A DNA stretch of 15,806 nt from an uncultured Oscillospiraceae bacterium (GTDB lineage Bacteria > Bacillota > Clostridia > Oscillospirales > Ruminococcaceae): NCBI GenBank assembly GCA_905212515.1, contig CAJMEU010000058.1, positions 1 through 15,806 of the forward strand, in the 5' to 3' direction. Positions 1 to 6,982 of this stretch are shown in pieces (positions within the stretch are counted from its first letter, which is position 1; every line of letters begins with the position of its first letter). Under the pieces are notes generated by a model. That model ran no database searches. It was not told the DNA's origin and saw only the letters and a program-made list of their open reading frames with translations. The translations under genes were made by a program, and so were the position numbers.

Positions 1-956
1 GCGCTCGAGGGCAGGGTGATGGGCGCCTCGCCCGTCAGGCGGGCCACCAGCTCCTCGCCGGGGATGAGGGTGCTGGTGAAGTAGAGGCCGGGGTCCAGCT
101 GGACGCTTTGGCGGAACCCCACCGTGGCGTCCTGCCCGGCCAGGGCCTCCTTCTGGGGGGCCAGGGCTTCGTTGATCTTCTGCTGCACCAGCTGCGAATC
201 CGCGGTGACGCCCACCAGCACGCCGTTCACCAGCACGCCGGTGGCGTCCTGGAACTTTTCGCTGGACAGGGAGACGATCTTGTTGGCCAGGGCGCTTTGG
301 TCGTACAGGCCGGCCTTGTCCACCACGGACAGGGTCATGGTGGGCGTCTCGTCCCAGCCGTCGTCGGCGTCGCTGCCGCGCAGGCGCTGGCGCACGATGT
401 CCCGGGCGCCCTCGTACACTTCCTGGCTTTGGATGAAGCCCAGCGTCTGGCCGCCGTACTCCACCTTCAGGGCAAAGTTGTACCCCAGCACCGTGTGCAC
501 GGTGAGGGCGAATACCGCCGCCGCGCCCAGGGGCATCAGGTAGGCCAGCGCGCGGGTGGCCAGCCCCCGGTAGGTGCGGATGCCGTTGAGCACGTAGCGC
601 AGGCCCTTGCCCTTCACGTCGCGGCCGGCCTCGCGCTCCTCGCGCAGCATGGTGCGCAGGTTCACCACGCCCTGCCGCAGCTGGCGCAGGGGAGCCGTCA
701 GGTCCTCATGGATATTGTTCCACAGCGGGCGCAGGATACTGCCCGCCAGCGCCCACAGCCATAAAACCGAATCCACCGCCCCCTGGCACAGGGCCCGGAT
801 GCCGCGGCCCAGGTTCAGCAGAAAATATTCCGCCTGGTAGCCGGTAAAATAGAACAAGTCGCCGGCGGCATGGGCCAGGGCGCGGGGCGAAATATCGCCG
901 TCGCGGAAATAGTGCAGTTTCTGCCTGCGCAGCAGTTCTTTGCCTGTCTGGACCAT
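1..956 (-). CDS. Membrane-anchored G5/LysM/M23-type cell-wall protein, N-terminal part (runs off the window)
   Basis: Partial gene: 318 codons are visible and the 3' end lies beyond position 1. The start is the ATG at 956-954, with a strong AAGGAGG 7 nt upstream. The product has a cytoplasmic N-terminal part of about 135 residues (basic stretch around 85-130), one transmembrane segment near residues 137-158, then an extracytoplasmic part. The region after the membrane span (YGGQTLGFIQSQEVYEGA, then TMTLSVVDKAGLYDQ and ATGVLVNGVLVGV) resembles the repeats seen in clostridial proteins that continue into LysM, G5 and M23 peptidase domains; this is family knowledge, as those domains are off the window. 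The likely role is peptidoglycan binding or hydrolysis at the cell surface. It follows the pseudouridine synthase gene but has its own promoter. The membrane topology is well supported; the enzymatic part is inferred. Confidence 0.72.
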   Translation of the reverse strand, partial: MVQTGKELLRRQKLHYFRDGDISPRALAHAAGDLFYFTGYQAEYFLLNLGRGIRALCQGAVDSVLWLWALAGSILRPLWNNIHEDLTAPLRQLRQGVVNLRTMLREEREAGRDVKGKGLRYVLNGIRTYRGLATRALAYLMPLGAAAVFALTVHTVLGYNFALKVEYGGQTLGFIQSQEVYEGARDIVRQRLRGSDADDGWDETPTMTLSVVDKAGLYDQSALANKIVSLSSEKFQDATGVLVNGVLVGVTADSQLVQQKINEALAPQKEALAGQDATVGFRQSVQLDPGLYFTSTLIPGEELVARLTGEAPITLPSS

Positions 957-985
957 GCCGCCGCCTCCTTGCCGTACGTTCTCAG

Positions 986-1012
986 GGCGGCGGGCTTGTC
1001 CTTCCCGCCGCC
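986..1012 (-). other. Perfect 9-bp GC hairpin in the 5' leader of the G5-type gene
   Basis: GGCGGCGGG and CCCGCCGCC are separated by 9 nt. The hairpin lies between the predicted transcription start (about 1017) and the ribosome binding site at 964-970, so the mRNA would begin almost directly with it. There is no U-run after it in the minus direction, so it is a poor terminator for the upstream gene. It may be an mRNA-stabilising or regulatory 5' hairpin (inference). Confidence 0.5.
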
Positions 1013-1023
1013 ATAACTTCTCT

Positions 1024-1051
1024 ATTATACATAAAAATTGTGAAAAATCAA
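1024..1051 (-). promoter_or_regulatory. Sigma-A-type promoter for the G5-type cell-wall gene
   Basis: Read on the minus strand, TTGATT (1051-1046), a 16-bp spacer and a perfect TATAAT (1029-1024). The -10 box overlaps the TAA stop codon of the upstream pseudouridine synthase gene (1027-1025), so the promoter is embedded in the 3' end of that gene. Confidence 0.65.
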
Positions 1052-1891
1052 CCGCTCCATGTCGGGCGGCGGCGCGCTGCGGAAGGTGTGCAGCTGGCCG
1101 GACGCGGGGCCGGGCGCGGTGATGCAGGCGCAGTGCAGGGCCACCCTGGGAATTTTTTCCCGGCTTCCGCCGTACAGATCGTCCCCTAGCAGCGGGTGGC
1201 CCGCGTGGGCGAAGTGGACGCGGATCTGGTGGGTGCGGCCGGTGACGGTGACGCACCGGGCCAGGCTGACGCCGCCCGCGCTTTCCAGCACCTCGTACTC
1301 GGTGCGGCTGGGCCTGCCGTCCGGCCGGCAGCACCGCTGGATGATGGACCCCTCCTCAAGGCCGAGGGGCTGGGTGAACACGCCGGGCCCGGGGGGCAGC
1401 TCCCCCTGGGCCAGGGCCAGGTATTCCTTGCGGGCGCCGGCGGCCAGGATGGGCGCGGCCCAGGCGTTCATGGCGCACAGCACCAGGCCGGAGGCCTCCC
1501 GGTCCAGCCGGTTCACGGGGCGGAACAGGGCCTGCGCGCCCCGGCGGCGCATCTCGCCCAGAAAGGCGTTGGCCAGGGTGCCGTCCTCGTAGCCTCGGGT
1601 GGGATGCACCGTTTGGCCCGCGGGCTTTTCCAGCACCATCAGGTGCTCGTCCTCATAGACGATGCACAGGGGCAGGTCCTGGGGCCGGACGGCGGTGGGC
1701 GGCTCCGGCGGGAGGGCGAAGGACACCGTCTGCCCCGCCGCCAGGCGCTGGTTGGCGCGCACGGGCGCGCCGTCGGCAAAAAAGCCGCCGCAGCGCTTTA
1801 CGGCCGCGCACAGGGACGCCGACACCTGCCGCCGGCGCAAAAAGTCCCGCAGCAGGATGCCGTCCTGTTCGTTTTGGAATGTCAGCGTCAC
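1025..1891 (-). CDS. RluA-family RNA pseudouridine synthase
   Basis: A 288-residue protein expected to isomerise uridine to pseudouridine in rRNA or tRNA. Residues 15-60 look like an S4 RNA-binding domain (FLRRRQVSASL..., GGFFADGAPVRANQRLAAGQ). The catalytic domain follows, with the active-site motif NRLDREASG (predicted catalytic Asp130) and the conserved C-terminal block GRTHQIRVHF plus HPLLGDDLYG (about 218-241). The start is a GTG at 1891-1889, supported by GGAGG 7 nt upstream. The length fits the RluA/RluD group. It lies 57 bp downstream of gdhA, beyond a hairpin terminator. The target RNA position cannot be told from sequence, so no symbol is given. RluA-family membership is secure. Confidence 0.92.
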   Translation of the reverse strand: MTLTFQNEQDGILLRDFLRRRQVSASLCAAVKRCGGFFADGAPVRANQRLAAGQTVSFALPPEPPTAVRPQDLPLCIVYEDEHLMVLEKPAGQTVHPTRGYEDGTLANAFLGEMRRRGAQALFRPVNRLDREASGLVLCAMNAWAAPILAAGARKEYLALAQGELPPGPGVFTQPLGLEEGSIIQRCCRPDGRPSRTEYEVLESAGGVSLARCVTVTGRTHQIRVHFAHAGHPLLGDDLYGGSREKIPRVALHCACITAPGPASGQLHTFRSAPPPDMERLIFHNFYV

Positions 1892-1907
1892 CGGCCCACC
1901 TCCATGG

Positions 1908-1936
1908 AAAAGGGGCGGCCTGTGCCGCCCCTTTGT
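1908..1936 (-). terminator. Hairpin terminator of gdhA
   Basis: An 11-bp perfect stem, AAAGGGGCGGC (1909-1919) and GCCGCCCCTTT (1924-1934), with a 4-nt loop, begins 15 nt past the gdhA stop. The U-tract on the minus strand is short (TTTT), so some read-through into the pseudouridine synthase gene is possible. That gene's ribosome binding site starts only a few bases after the hairpin. Confidence 0.7.
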
Positions 1937-1948
1937 TTTTGCTTGCGT

Positions 1949-3298
1949 TTAATAGGCGATGCCCTGGGCCAGCATGGCCTCGGCCACTTTCAAGAAACCG
2001 GCCACATTGGCGCCCACCAGCAGGTTGCCGGCCACGCCGCACTCCTCGGAGGCGCCGTAGGCGCTGTGGAAAATATTTTTCATGATGCCCTGCAGCTTTT
2101 CGTCCACCTCTTCAAAGGTCCAGGCCAGGCGCAGGCTGTTCTGGCTCATCTCCAGGCCGGACACGGCCACCCCGCCGGCGTTGGCCGCCTTGGAGGGGCC
2201 GTACAGCACGCCGGCCGCCAGGAAGGCGCTGATGGCCTCGGGCGTGCTGGGCATGTTGGCGCCCTCGCACACCACTTTGCAGCCGTTTTTCACCAGCGTT
2301 TCGGCGCTGGCGGCGTCGATCTCGTTCTGGGTGGCGCAGGGCAGCGCCACGTCGCAGGGGATGGACCAGATGCCGGCGCAGCCCTCGTGATACTCGGCGC
2401 CGGGCACCGCTTTCACATATTCGCTGATGCGGGCGCGGCGGGCCAGCTTGATGTCCTTCACCACGTCCAGTTTGATGCCGTCCTTATCGAAGATATAGCC
2501 GTTCGAATCGGACAGGGCCACCACCTTGGCGCCCAGCTGCCGGGCCTTTTCCGTGGCGTAGATGGCCACGTTGCCGGAGCCGGACACCACCACCGTTTTG
2601 CCCTTGAGGCTATCGTCCAGCATGTTGTTCATGGCTTCCTCGGTGAAATAGCACAGCCCGTAGCCGGTGGCCTCGGGCCGCCCCAGGCTGCCGCCGTAGC
2701 TGAGGCCCTTGCCCGTGAGCACGCCCACGAACTCGTTGCGCAGGCGCTTGTACTGGCCGAACAGGTAGCCCACCTCGCGGGCGACCACGCCGATGTCGCC
2801 GGCGGGCGCGTCGGTGAACTGGCCGATGTGGCGCTGCAGCTCCGTCATGAAGCTTTGGCAGAAGCGCATCACCTCGGCGTCGCTTTTGCCCTTGGGGTCA
2901 AAGTCGCTGCCGCCCTTGCCGCCGCCCATGGGCAGGCCGGTCAGGCTGTTTTTCAGCGTCTGCTCAAAGCCCAGGAATTTGACCACGGACGCGTTCACCG
3001 ACGGGTGCAGGCGCAGCCCGCCTTTGTAAGGGCCGATGGCGCTGTTGAACTGCACGCGGAAGCCGCGGTTCACGTGTACGCTGCCGGCGTCGTCCACCCA
3101 GGGCACACGGAACTGGATCAGGCGCTCGGGCTCGCACAGGCGCTCCAGCAGGCCGTTCTTTTCATATTCCGGGTGCTTTTCCACCAGCACTTCCAGGCTT
3201 TCCAGCACCTCGCGCACGGCCTGCAAAAATTCGCCCTCGCCCGGGTCGCGCGCCTCCACTTCGGCGTACACACGTTGTAAATACTCGTTCTTGAACAT
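1949..3298 (-). CDS. gdhA: Glutamate dehydrogenase, probably NADP-dependent, class I hexameric type
   Basis: A 449-residue enzyme that interconverts 2-oxoglutarate plus ammonium and glutamate in the cytoplasm, the usual length for the bacterial hexameric class. Visible hallmarks: the substrate-binding block IGPYKGGLRLHPSVN (about 88-102), the catalytic-lysine motif PMGGGKGG (Lys128), TDAPAGDIGV with predicted catalytic Asp168, and the Rossmann motif VSGSGNVA (about 238-245). The segment LSDSNGYIFDKDG after the second beta strand resembles the S-D-S pattern of NADP enzymes rather than the G-P pattern of clostridial NAD enzymes, so NADP preference is inferred. The start is ATG at 3298-3296 behind AAAGGGGA. 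It has its own strong promoter and a terminator, and so appears monocistronic. Confidence 0.97.
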   Translation of the reverse strand: MFKNEYLQRVYAEVEARDPGEGEFLQAVREVLESLEVLVEKHPEYEKNGLLERLCEPERLIQFRVPWVDDAGSVHVNRGFRVQFNSAIGPYKGGLRLHPSVNASVVKFLGFEQTLKNSLTGLPMGGGKGGSDFDPKGKSDAEVMRFCQSFMTELQRHIGQFTDAPAGDIGVVAREVGYLFGQYKRLRNEFVGVLTGKGLSYGGSLGRPEATGYGLCYFTEEAMNNMLDDSLKGKTVVVSGSGNVAIYATEKARQLGAKVVALSDSNGYIFDKDGIKLDVVKDIKLARRARISEYVKAVPGAEYHEGCAGIWSIPCDVALPCATQNEIDAASAETLVKNGCKVVCEGANMPSTPEAISAFLAAGVLYGPSKAANAGGVAVSGLEMSQNSLRLAWTFEEVDEKLQGIMKNIFHSAYGASEECGVAGNLLVGANVAGFLKVAEAMLAQGIAY

Positions 3299-3351
3299 AC
3301 TTTCGTCCCCTTTCCGGCATCCTTGTGCCGCACAATTTTTCCCATGGAAAA

Positions 3352-3380
3352 ATTATATACGGATTCGGCGCTTTATTCAA
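3352..3380 (-). promoter_or_regulatory. Promoter of gdhA
   Basis: On the minus strand, TTGAAT (3380-3375), a 17-bp spacer and a perfect TATAAT (3357-3352), about 54 bp upstream of the gdhA start codon. The AT-rich sequence stands out from its GC-rich surroundings. No clear operator was seen. Confidence 0.75.
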
Positions 3381-3404
3381 GTAAATTTTTCATGAACTTC
3401 CCGA

Positions 3405-3434
3405 TTGACGGCCGGCGGGAGTTTGTGCTATACT
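3405..3434 (+). promoter_or_regulatory. Promoter of rnpB
   Basis: TTGACG (3405-3410), an 18-bp spacer and TATACT (3429-3434), preceded by TGC so that it also has an extended -10. The predicted start falls at about 3440-3442, the 5' end of the P1 stem of the RNase P RNA. It is divergent from the gdhA promoter. Confidence 0.8.
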
Positions 3435-3439
3435 AAGTT

Positions 3440-3791
3440 GCCCAGAATGAGCAAAACATACGGCGGCGGGGCGCTTTTGCGCCGTGAGGAAAGTCCGGGC
3501 TCCACAAGGGAATGGTAACTGCTAACGGCAGCCGGGGGTGACCCCAGGGATAGTGCAACAGAGATGAGACTGCCCGCCTTTTGGCAGGCAACGGTGGAAA
3601 GGTGCGGTAAGAGCGCACCAGCGCGCTTGGCGACTTGCGCGGCTGTGTAAACCCTACCAGGAGCAACGCCCGTATGAGAGCGATACGTCCCCTGCGTGCT
3701 CTCGGAGGCGGCTTGAGCCGTGCGGCAACGCACGGCCTAGATAGATCGTCGTTTAATACAGAACCCGGCTTACGGTTTGGTCGTTCTGGGC
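3440..3791 (+). ncRNA. rnpB: RNase P RNA (catalytic subunit), type-A-like
   Basis: The RNA subunit of ribonuclease P, which removes 5' leaders from pre-tRNAs. Universal core sequences are present: GAGGAAAGTCCGGGCTCC near the 5' end, ACAGAGA in the middle, GTAAACCC further on, and CAGAACCCGGCTTA near the 3' end. The 5' GCCCAGAATGA (3440-3450) and 3' TCGTTCTGGGC (3781-3791) pair over 11 bp to form P1, which fixes both ends at about 352 nt. The block GGAGGCGGCTTGAGCC followed by the GTGCG/CGCAC hairpin and GGCCTAGATAGAT matches P15-P18 of ancestral type A rather than the Bacillus type B; that assignment is inferred by eye. The identity as rnpB is certain. Confidence 0.97.
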
Positions 3792-3797
3792 AAAAAA

Positions 3798-3827
3798 GAG
3801 GCAGCCTTGCGGCTGCCTCTTTTTTTT
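3798..3827 (+). terminator. Strong intrinsic terminator of rnpB, probably bidirectional
   Basis: The stem GAGGCAGCC (3798-3806) and GGCTGCCTC (3811-3819) with loop TTGC is followed by eight T (3820-3827) on the plus strand and preceded by six A (3792-3797). It therefore also works for minus-strand transcripts, and it begins 10 bp beyond the stop codon of the lipoprotein gene. It would close both rnpB and the lipoprotein transcript. Confidence 0.9.
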
Positions 3828-3837
3828 GCCTCTTTCT

Positions 3838-4398
3838 TTAACTGTTGGAGGAATAATCCACGTCGTAGCGCTGGGCCATCTCCAGCTGCTGCACGTCGCC
3901 CGCGGCGCCTTCCGTGCGCTCGATGCGCAGGATGGTGTCGCCGGTGACATAGCTTTGCCAATACTCGCCGTCCTCCAGCTTCGGCTCCACTTCCCTGGCT
4001 TTTTCCGGCGTCAGCGCCGTCAGGTCTATACCGTTGAGCTGGGCCATGGGCACGCCGCTTTCCATGATCTTGATGGAGGCGATCACCGCGCCGCCCACCG
4101 GGCAAGCCTCGTCCGTCACCAGTTCCAACGCGCCGTAGGTGACGCCGTCCTTGCCGAAGTAAGTACCGGTGTAATAGCTGTCTGCATCCAGCTTTTCCGC
4201 CCGCTCAATGGCGTAGCCGTCCGCGGTGTGCAGGTCAAAGCCCGCGTCGTACAGCACGCTGGCCGTGGTCTCGCCGGCCGTGACGGCCGTGCCGTCCACG
4301 GTGACCGGATAGATGGTGGCCTTGGCGGCGCCGCAGCCCGCCAGCAGGCCCAGGGCCAGCATACCGGCCAGCGCCAGGCAGAGCAGTTTCTTTTTCAT
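3838..4398 (-). CDS. Small secreted lipoprotein of unknown function
   Basis: A 186-residue protein with a clear lipoprotein signal peptide: a KKK N-terminus, a hydrophobic core, and lipobox LLAGC with the predicted lipidated Cys22. The ATG at 4398-4396 is chosen because it gives a normal signal peptide and has AAGGGG 10 nt upstream; an in-frame GTG at 4419 would overlap that ribosome binding site. The mature part (VTVDGTAVTAGETTASVLYDAG..., TGTYFGKDGVTYGALELVTDE..., ending in YDVDYSSNS) is mixed alpha/beta and acidic. I do not recognise the family. It is the last gene of the minus-strand run that starts with the response regulator at 9051 and lies next to the peptidoglycan amidase gene, so a role at the cell envelope is plausible (inference). 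Confidence 0.82.
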   Translation of the reverse strand: MKKKLLCLALAGMLALGLLAGCGAAKATIYPVTVDGTAVTAGETTASVLYDAGFDLHTADGYAIERAEKLDADSYYTGTYFGKDGVTYGALELVTDEACPVGGAVIASIKIMESGVPMAQLNGIDLTALTPEKAREVEPKLEDGEYWQSYVTGDTILRIERTEGAAGDVQQLEMAQRYDVDYSSNS

Positions 4399-4485
4399 TG
4401 AGAAGATACCCCTTTTCACAAAATTTCCTCTATTTTATCACAGGTACGCGATAAAATCAATCCGCCGCTTGGGCCGAAAACCGCC

Positions 4486-5562
4486 TCAAAACCCTTCCAG
4501 GGCAATGGGCTGGGTGCCGAAAAAGGCACAGATGGCCCGGTAATAGCATTTGGCCGCCAGGCGGCAGCCCGAGGGCGTGGCCCAGTCGTTCGCGTCGCCG
4601 GCGTGGGTCAAAAAGCACTGTTCCGCCAGTACCGCCGGGAACTGGGCCCGCTGCAGCACGCCGAAGGTCTGCTCCTCATGGACGGAGGTATCGCTCTCCT
4701 CCACGATGGTTTTTTCATAGCCCGCTTCCTCGCTGCCCTTGTAGTAGATATAGCGCACGCCGCTTTGCCCGCGCAGGGACTGGCCCGTGGCGGCGACGGC
4801 GTCGGCGATGTGGTGGGCCAGGCGCACGGAATAGCTGTGGTAGGCAAGGCCCGGCGTTTGGGGATAGCATTCAAAGCCCACGGCGGTGCCCGTCTCGTCC
4901 GAATTGCCGTGGATGGACAGCAGCATGGTCGCCCCGGCGGCGACGGCCGTGTCCACACGGTCGGCGATGCTTTTGCCCTCGCCGTTCTGGCGCGTGCGCA
5001 CCGGGGTGTAGTTGGGGTCGGCCTCCAAAATTTTGATCAGCTCGTCGGTGGTGCGCTCGGTCATCTCCACCTCCACCGCATAGCCCTCGGCGCCTCTGTC
5101 CGCGCCGCCGTGGCCGGGGTCGACGGCCACCACGTAGGGCGGGCCGGCCGGATCCCAGGCCGCCTCGGTGACGATGGGCTCCTGCACGCCGGCCCCGGCC
5201 GGCTGCGCGGGGCCGCCGGACGCGCGGCCCAGCAGGGCGCGCAGGCCTGTGAAGGCGCCCAGGCTCAACAGCAAAAACAGGGCCGTCATACCCACAAAGG
5301 ACAGGGCCCCGCGCGCGGCGCGGCGGCCCTTTTTTGCGGACGGCCGCTGCGGTGGCGCACTGTAAACCGCCGGGGCGCGGAGCGCGGCTTTGGTTTTCTT
5401 CGGGGCGCTTTGCGCCGGGCGCGGCGGGCGGGCGCTCTCTTCCGCGCGGGCCCACGCGCCTTCCGGGGCGGCGCCGCGCCGCTCAGGCGGCGAAGCCAGT
5501 GTCCACTGCTCCCCTTTTTTGTTCGAATGGGCGCGTTCCAGGCGGATCTGCCGTTCCCTCAT
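4486..5562 (-). CDS. Membrane-anchored N-acetylmuramoyl-L-alanine amidase (Amidase_3)
   Basis: A 358-residue zinc amidase expected to cut the bond between N-acetylmuramic acid and L-alanine in peptidoglycan. The first 85 residues are cytoplasmic, rich in Arg, Pro and Ala. One transmembrane segment (about 86-108) acts as an uncleaved anchor, followed by a Gly/Ala/Pro linker and the catalytic domain from about 143. The zinc and active-site motifs of the CwlC/LytC/AmiA family are visible: VAVDPGHGGADRGAEG (His151), a Glu near 166, SIHGN (His218) and AVLAEQCFLTHAGDANDW (Glu314). The ATG start at 5562 is preceded by GGAGAGGCGG. It lies 44 bp after the gene for a 66-residue membrane protein and 87 bp before the lipoprotein gene. 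No SPOR or SH3 wall-binding domain is seen. Confidence 0.92.
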   Translation of the reverse strand: MRERQIRLERAHSNKKGEQWTLASPPERRGAAPEGAWARAEESARPPRPAQSAPKKTKAALRAPAVYSAPPQRPSAKKGRRAARGALSFVGMTALFLLLSLGAFTGLRALLGRASGGPAQPAGAGVQEPIVTEAAWDPAGPPYVVAVDPGHGGADRGAEGYAVEVEMTERTTDELIKILEADPNYTPVRTRQNGEGKSIADRVDTAVAAGATMLLSIHGNSDETGTAVGFECYPQTPGLAYHSYSVRLAHHIADAVAATGQSLRGQSGVRYIYYKGSEEAGYEKTIVEESDTSVHEEQTFGVLQRAQFPAVLAEQCFLTHAGDANDWATPSGCRLAAKCYYRAICAFFGTQPIALEGF

Positions 5563-5606
5563 TTGTCCGCCTCTCCTTCCCTGCCTTGTCTTTCATTAAA
5601 ACGATG

Positions 5607-5807
5607 TCAGCCCTGTTTTTTCTCCAGCAATTTCTCCGCCGCGTCGTCCTGGGCGGCCGTCTGGCCGCTGACGATCACCACCGGTTGACGCTGTGCCTTG
5701 GCCCGGCTGCCCATGGCAAAGCTGAAGGCCACCACCGCCGCCAACAGGGCGGTAAAACCCAGGATCGTAAAAAACCGTGACCACTTTTTGATGCCTTCGC
5801 CTTTCAT
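5607..5807 (-). CDS. Small single-pass membrane protein, 66 residues
   Basis: Encodes a basic N-terminus (MKGEGIKKWSRF), one transmembrane segment (about residues 12-34, rich in Ala, Val and Leu) and a short charged outside tail containing QPVVIVSGQTAAQ. The start is the ATG at 5807-5805, with AGGAGG at 5823-5818. A TTG at 5813 in the same frame and an ATG at 5817 in another frame sit too close to that ribosome binding site. The family is not recognised. It lies between the PepSY-like anchored protein and the amidase in the same direction, with gaps of 62 and 44 bp. It could be a partner or regulator of one of them (inference). Confidence 0.72.
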   Translation of the reverse strand: MKGEGIKKWSRFFTILGFTALLAAVVAFSFAMGSRAKAQRQPVVIVSGQTAAQDDAAEKLLEKKQG

Positions 5808-5869
5808 GGACAACCATCCTCCTTTATTATATATGCGTTGCCTTGATTTCTATTCCAGGCGTTTTTGTC

Positions 5870-6919
5870 CTAGGCCACCGCCTCCCCGGCCGTATACGCC
5901 CACAGGCGGCCGGGATACTCCGCTTCTCCCTGGGGGCACAGGCGCCGCAGGAATGCGGTTTTCCCATTGGCGTAGCGCACGTGGGCGGCCACATAGTCGT
6001 TTCCCCCGCCGGTGCCCAGGTCGCCGACTTCCATTTTCACGCTCCAGCCCGCGCCGCCCTCGGGGCCCGATACCGCATCCAGCGCCACGATCTGCTCTGC
6101 TTCCTTCTGGTAGGCCGCCAGCATTTCCGCGGACAGGTTCGAGAGGTCGTAGCCGCACATCACGCCGTTGGGCTGCCAGGTACCCGCACCCTCGGGCAGA
6201 GGCTGGGCCTTCACCGCGCGCTCTTCCTCGGCGGTGAGGCCAACGCCGGTTTCCAGGACACGGCCCGTCAGCGCGTCGATGGCCAGATAGGCCTGAGTCC
6301 GCATTTCATCCTCCGGCAGCATGAACATCCAGGTATAAGGATGCTCGTTGTTCTTCGCTTCCGGGTCGCTGTAAGCATTGAAGGTTGTGTTCAAAATCCT
6401 GTCATTCAAGGGGATACCGTACACTTGCTCGATCCAACGGCCGGCGATGTTGGCCGCCTCCTGGGGCGGGATGGCGTCTTTCACCGCCTCGGCCTCCCGT
6501 TCCAGGTTCTCTCGCTTTTCCTGTACAAATTCGTCGAGGTGTTCCTCCAGATAGCGGGCGGATTCCTCGTTGAGCGCCTCCAGTTCGGCGTTGCCCTCGG
6601 CGCGGAATTGCTGCGCGTGCTGCCGGGCCGCGTCCCTCTCCGCTTCCAGCCCGGCGCGGTAGTTTTCCAGCGCCCCGTCGATGTCCCCGTCCTCGTAAGA
6701 ATAGGCGTAATTTTTGCCGTCCCCGGCCGCCGCCGTCAGGGCGCTTTGGGCCAGGTCCGTGCCGCCCAGGGAATCGGCCGTCACCGTGGGCTGCTGCGGC
6801 GCCTCCTGGGCGCGGCTGTTGAGCAGATGCAGCGCGCCGGCGGCCGCCGCCAGCAGCACCGCCGCCGCCAGGGCCACGCCCAGCGCGGGCAGAATTTTTT
6901 TGCTTCCCATAGGTTTCAT
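5870..6919 (-). CDS. Membrane-anchored coiled-coil protein with a PepSY/YcdB-like segment, function unknown
   Basis: A 349-residue protein. An N-terminal anchor spans about residues 9-33 (long runs of Ala, Val and Leu), followed by a linker and a highly charged helical stretch at about 83-150 (many Glu, Arg and Ala) likely to form a coiled coil. The part around 155-225, with the pattern AYLAIDALTGRVLETG, resembles the strand-turn-strand of PepSY/YcdB-like domains; this is a weak, by-eye match. The ATG at 6919 is preceded by AAGGGGG. It lies 63 bp downstream of the histidine kinase gene. The position suggests an extracytoplasmic accessory or output protein of the two-component system, comparable in place to membrane proteins that follow OmpR-type pairs in Firmicutes (inference). 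Confidence 0.78.
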   Translation of the reverse strand: MKPMGSKKILPALGVALAAAVLLAAAAGALHLLNSRAQEAPQQPTVTADSLGGTDLAQSALTAAAGDGKNYAYSYEDGDIDGALENYRAGLEAERDAARQHAQQFRAEGNAELEALNEESARYLEEHLDEFVQEKRENLEREAEAVKDAIPPQEAANIAGRWIEQVYGIPLNDRILNTTFNAYSDPEAKNNEHPYTWMFMLPEDEMRTQAYLAIDALTGRVLETGVGLTAEEERAVKAQPLPEGAGTWQPNGVMCGYDLSNLSAEMLAAYQKEAEQIVALDAVSGPEGGAGWSVKMEVGDLGTGGGNDYVAAHVRYANGKTAFLRRLCPQGEAEYPGRLWAYTAGEAVA

Positions 6920-6982
6920 CTTGGAAGCCCCCTTTCTGCCCTTATCCTAACCTGTCTGTGTTTCCATGCAGGCAAAAAGTTG

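Noticed and set aside
108..764. Plus-strand open frames at the left end
   Set aside because: The minus strand here encodes the N-terminal part of a recognisable membrane-anchored cell-wall protein with a good ribosome binding site and promoter.
1196..3280. Very long open frame on the plus strand (694 codons)
   Set aside because: It lies antisense to gdhA and the pseudouridine synthase gene, both with clear motifs. Its Gly/Ala/His-rich product is typical of the mirror frame of GC-rich genes.
3428..3841. Small open frames over the rnpB region on both strands
   Set aside because: They overlap the highly conserved RNase P RNA, which explains the sequence fully; no ribosome binding sites.
5826..5834. 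TATATAATA as a promoter for the 66-residue membrane protein gene
   Set aside because: No -35 at a usable distance, and the start site would fall within the ribosome binding site at 5823-5818.
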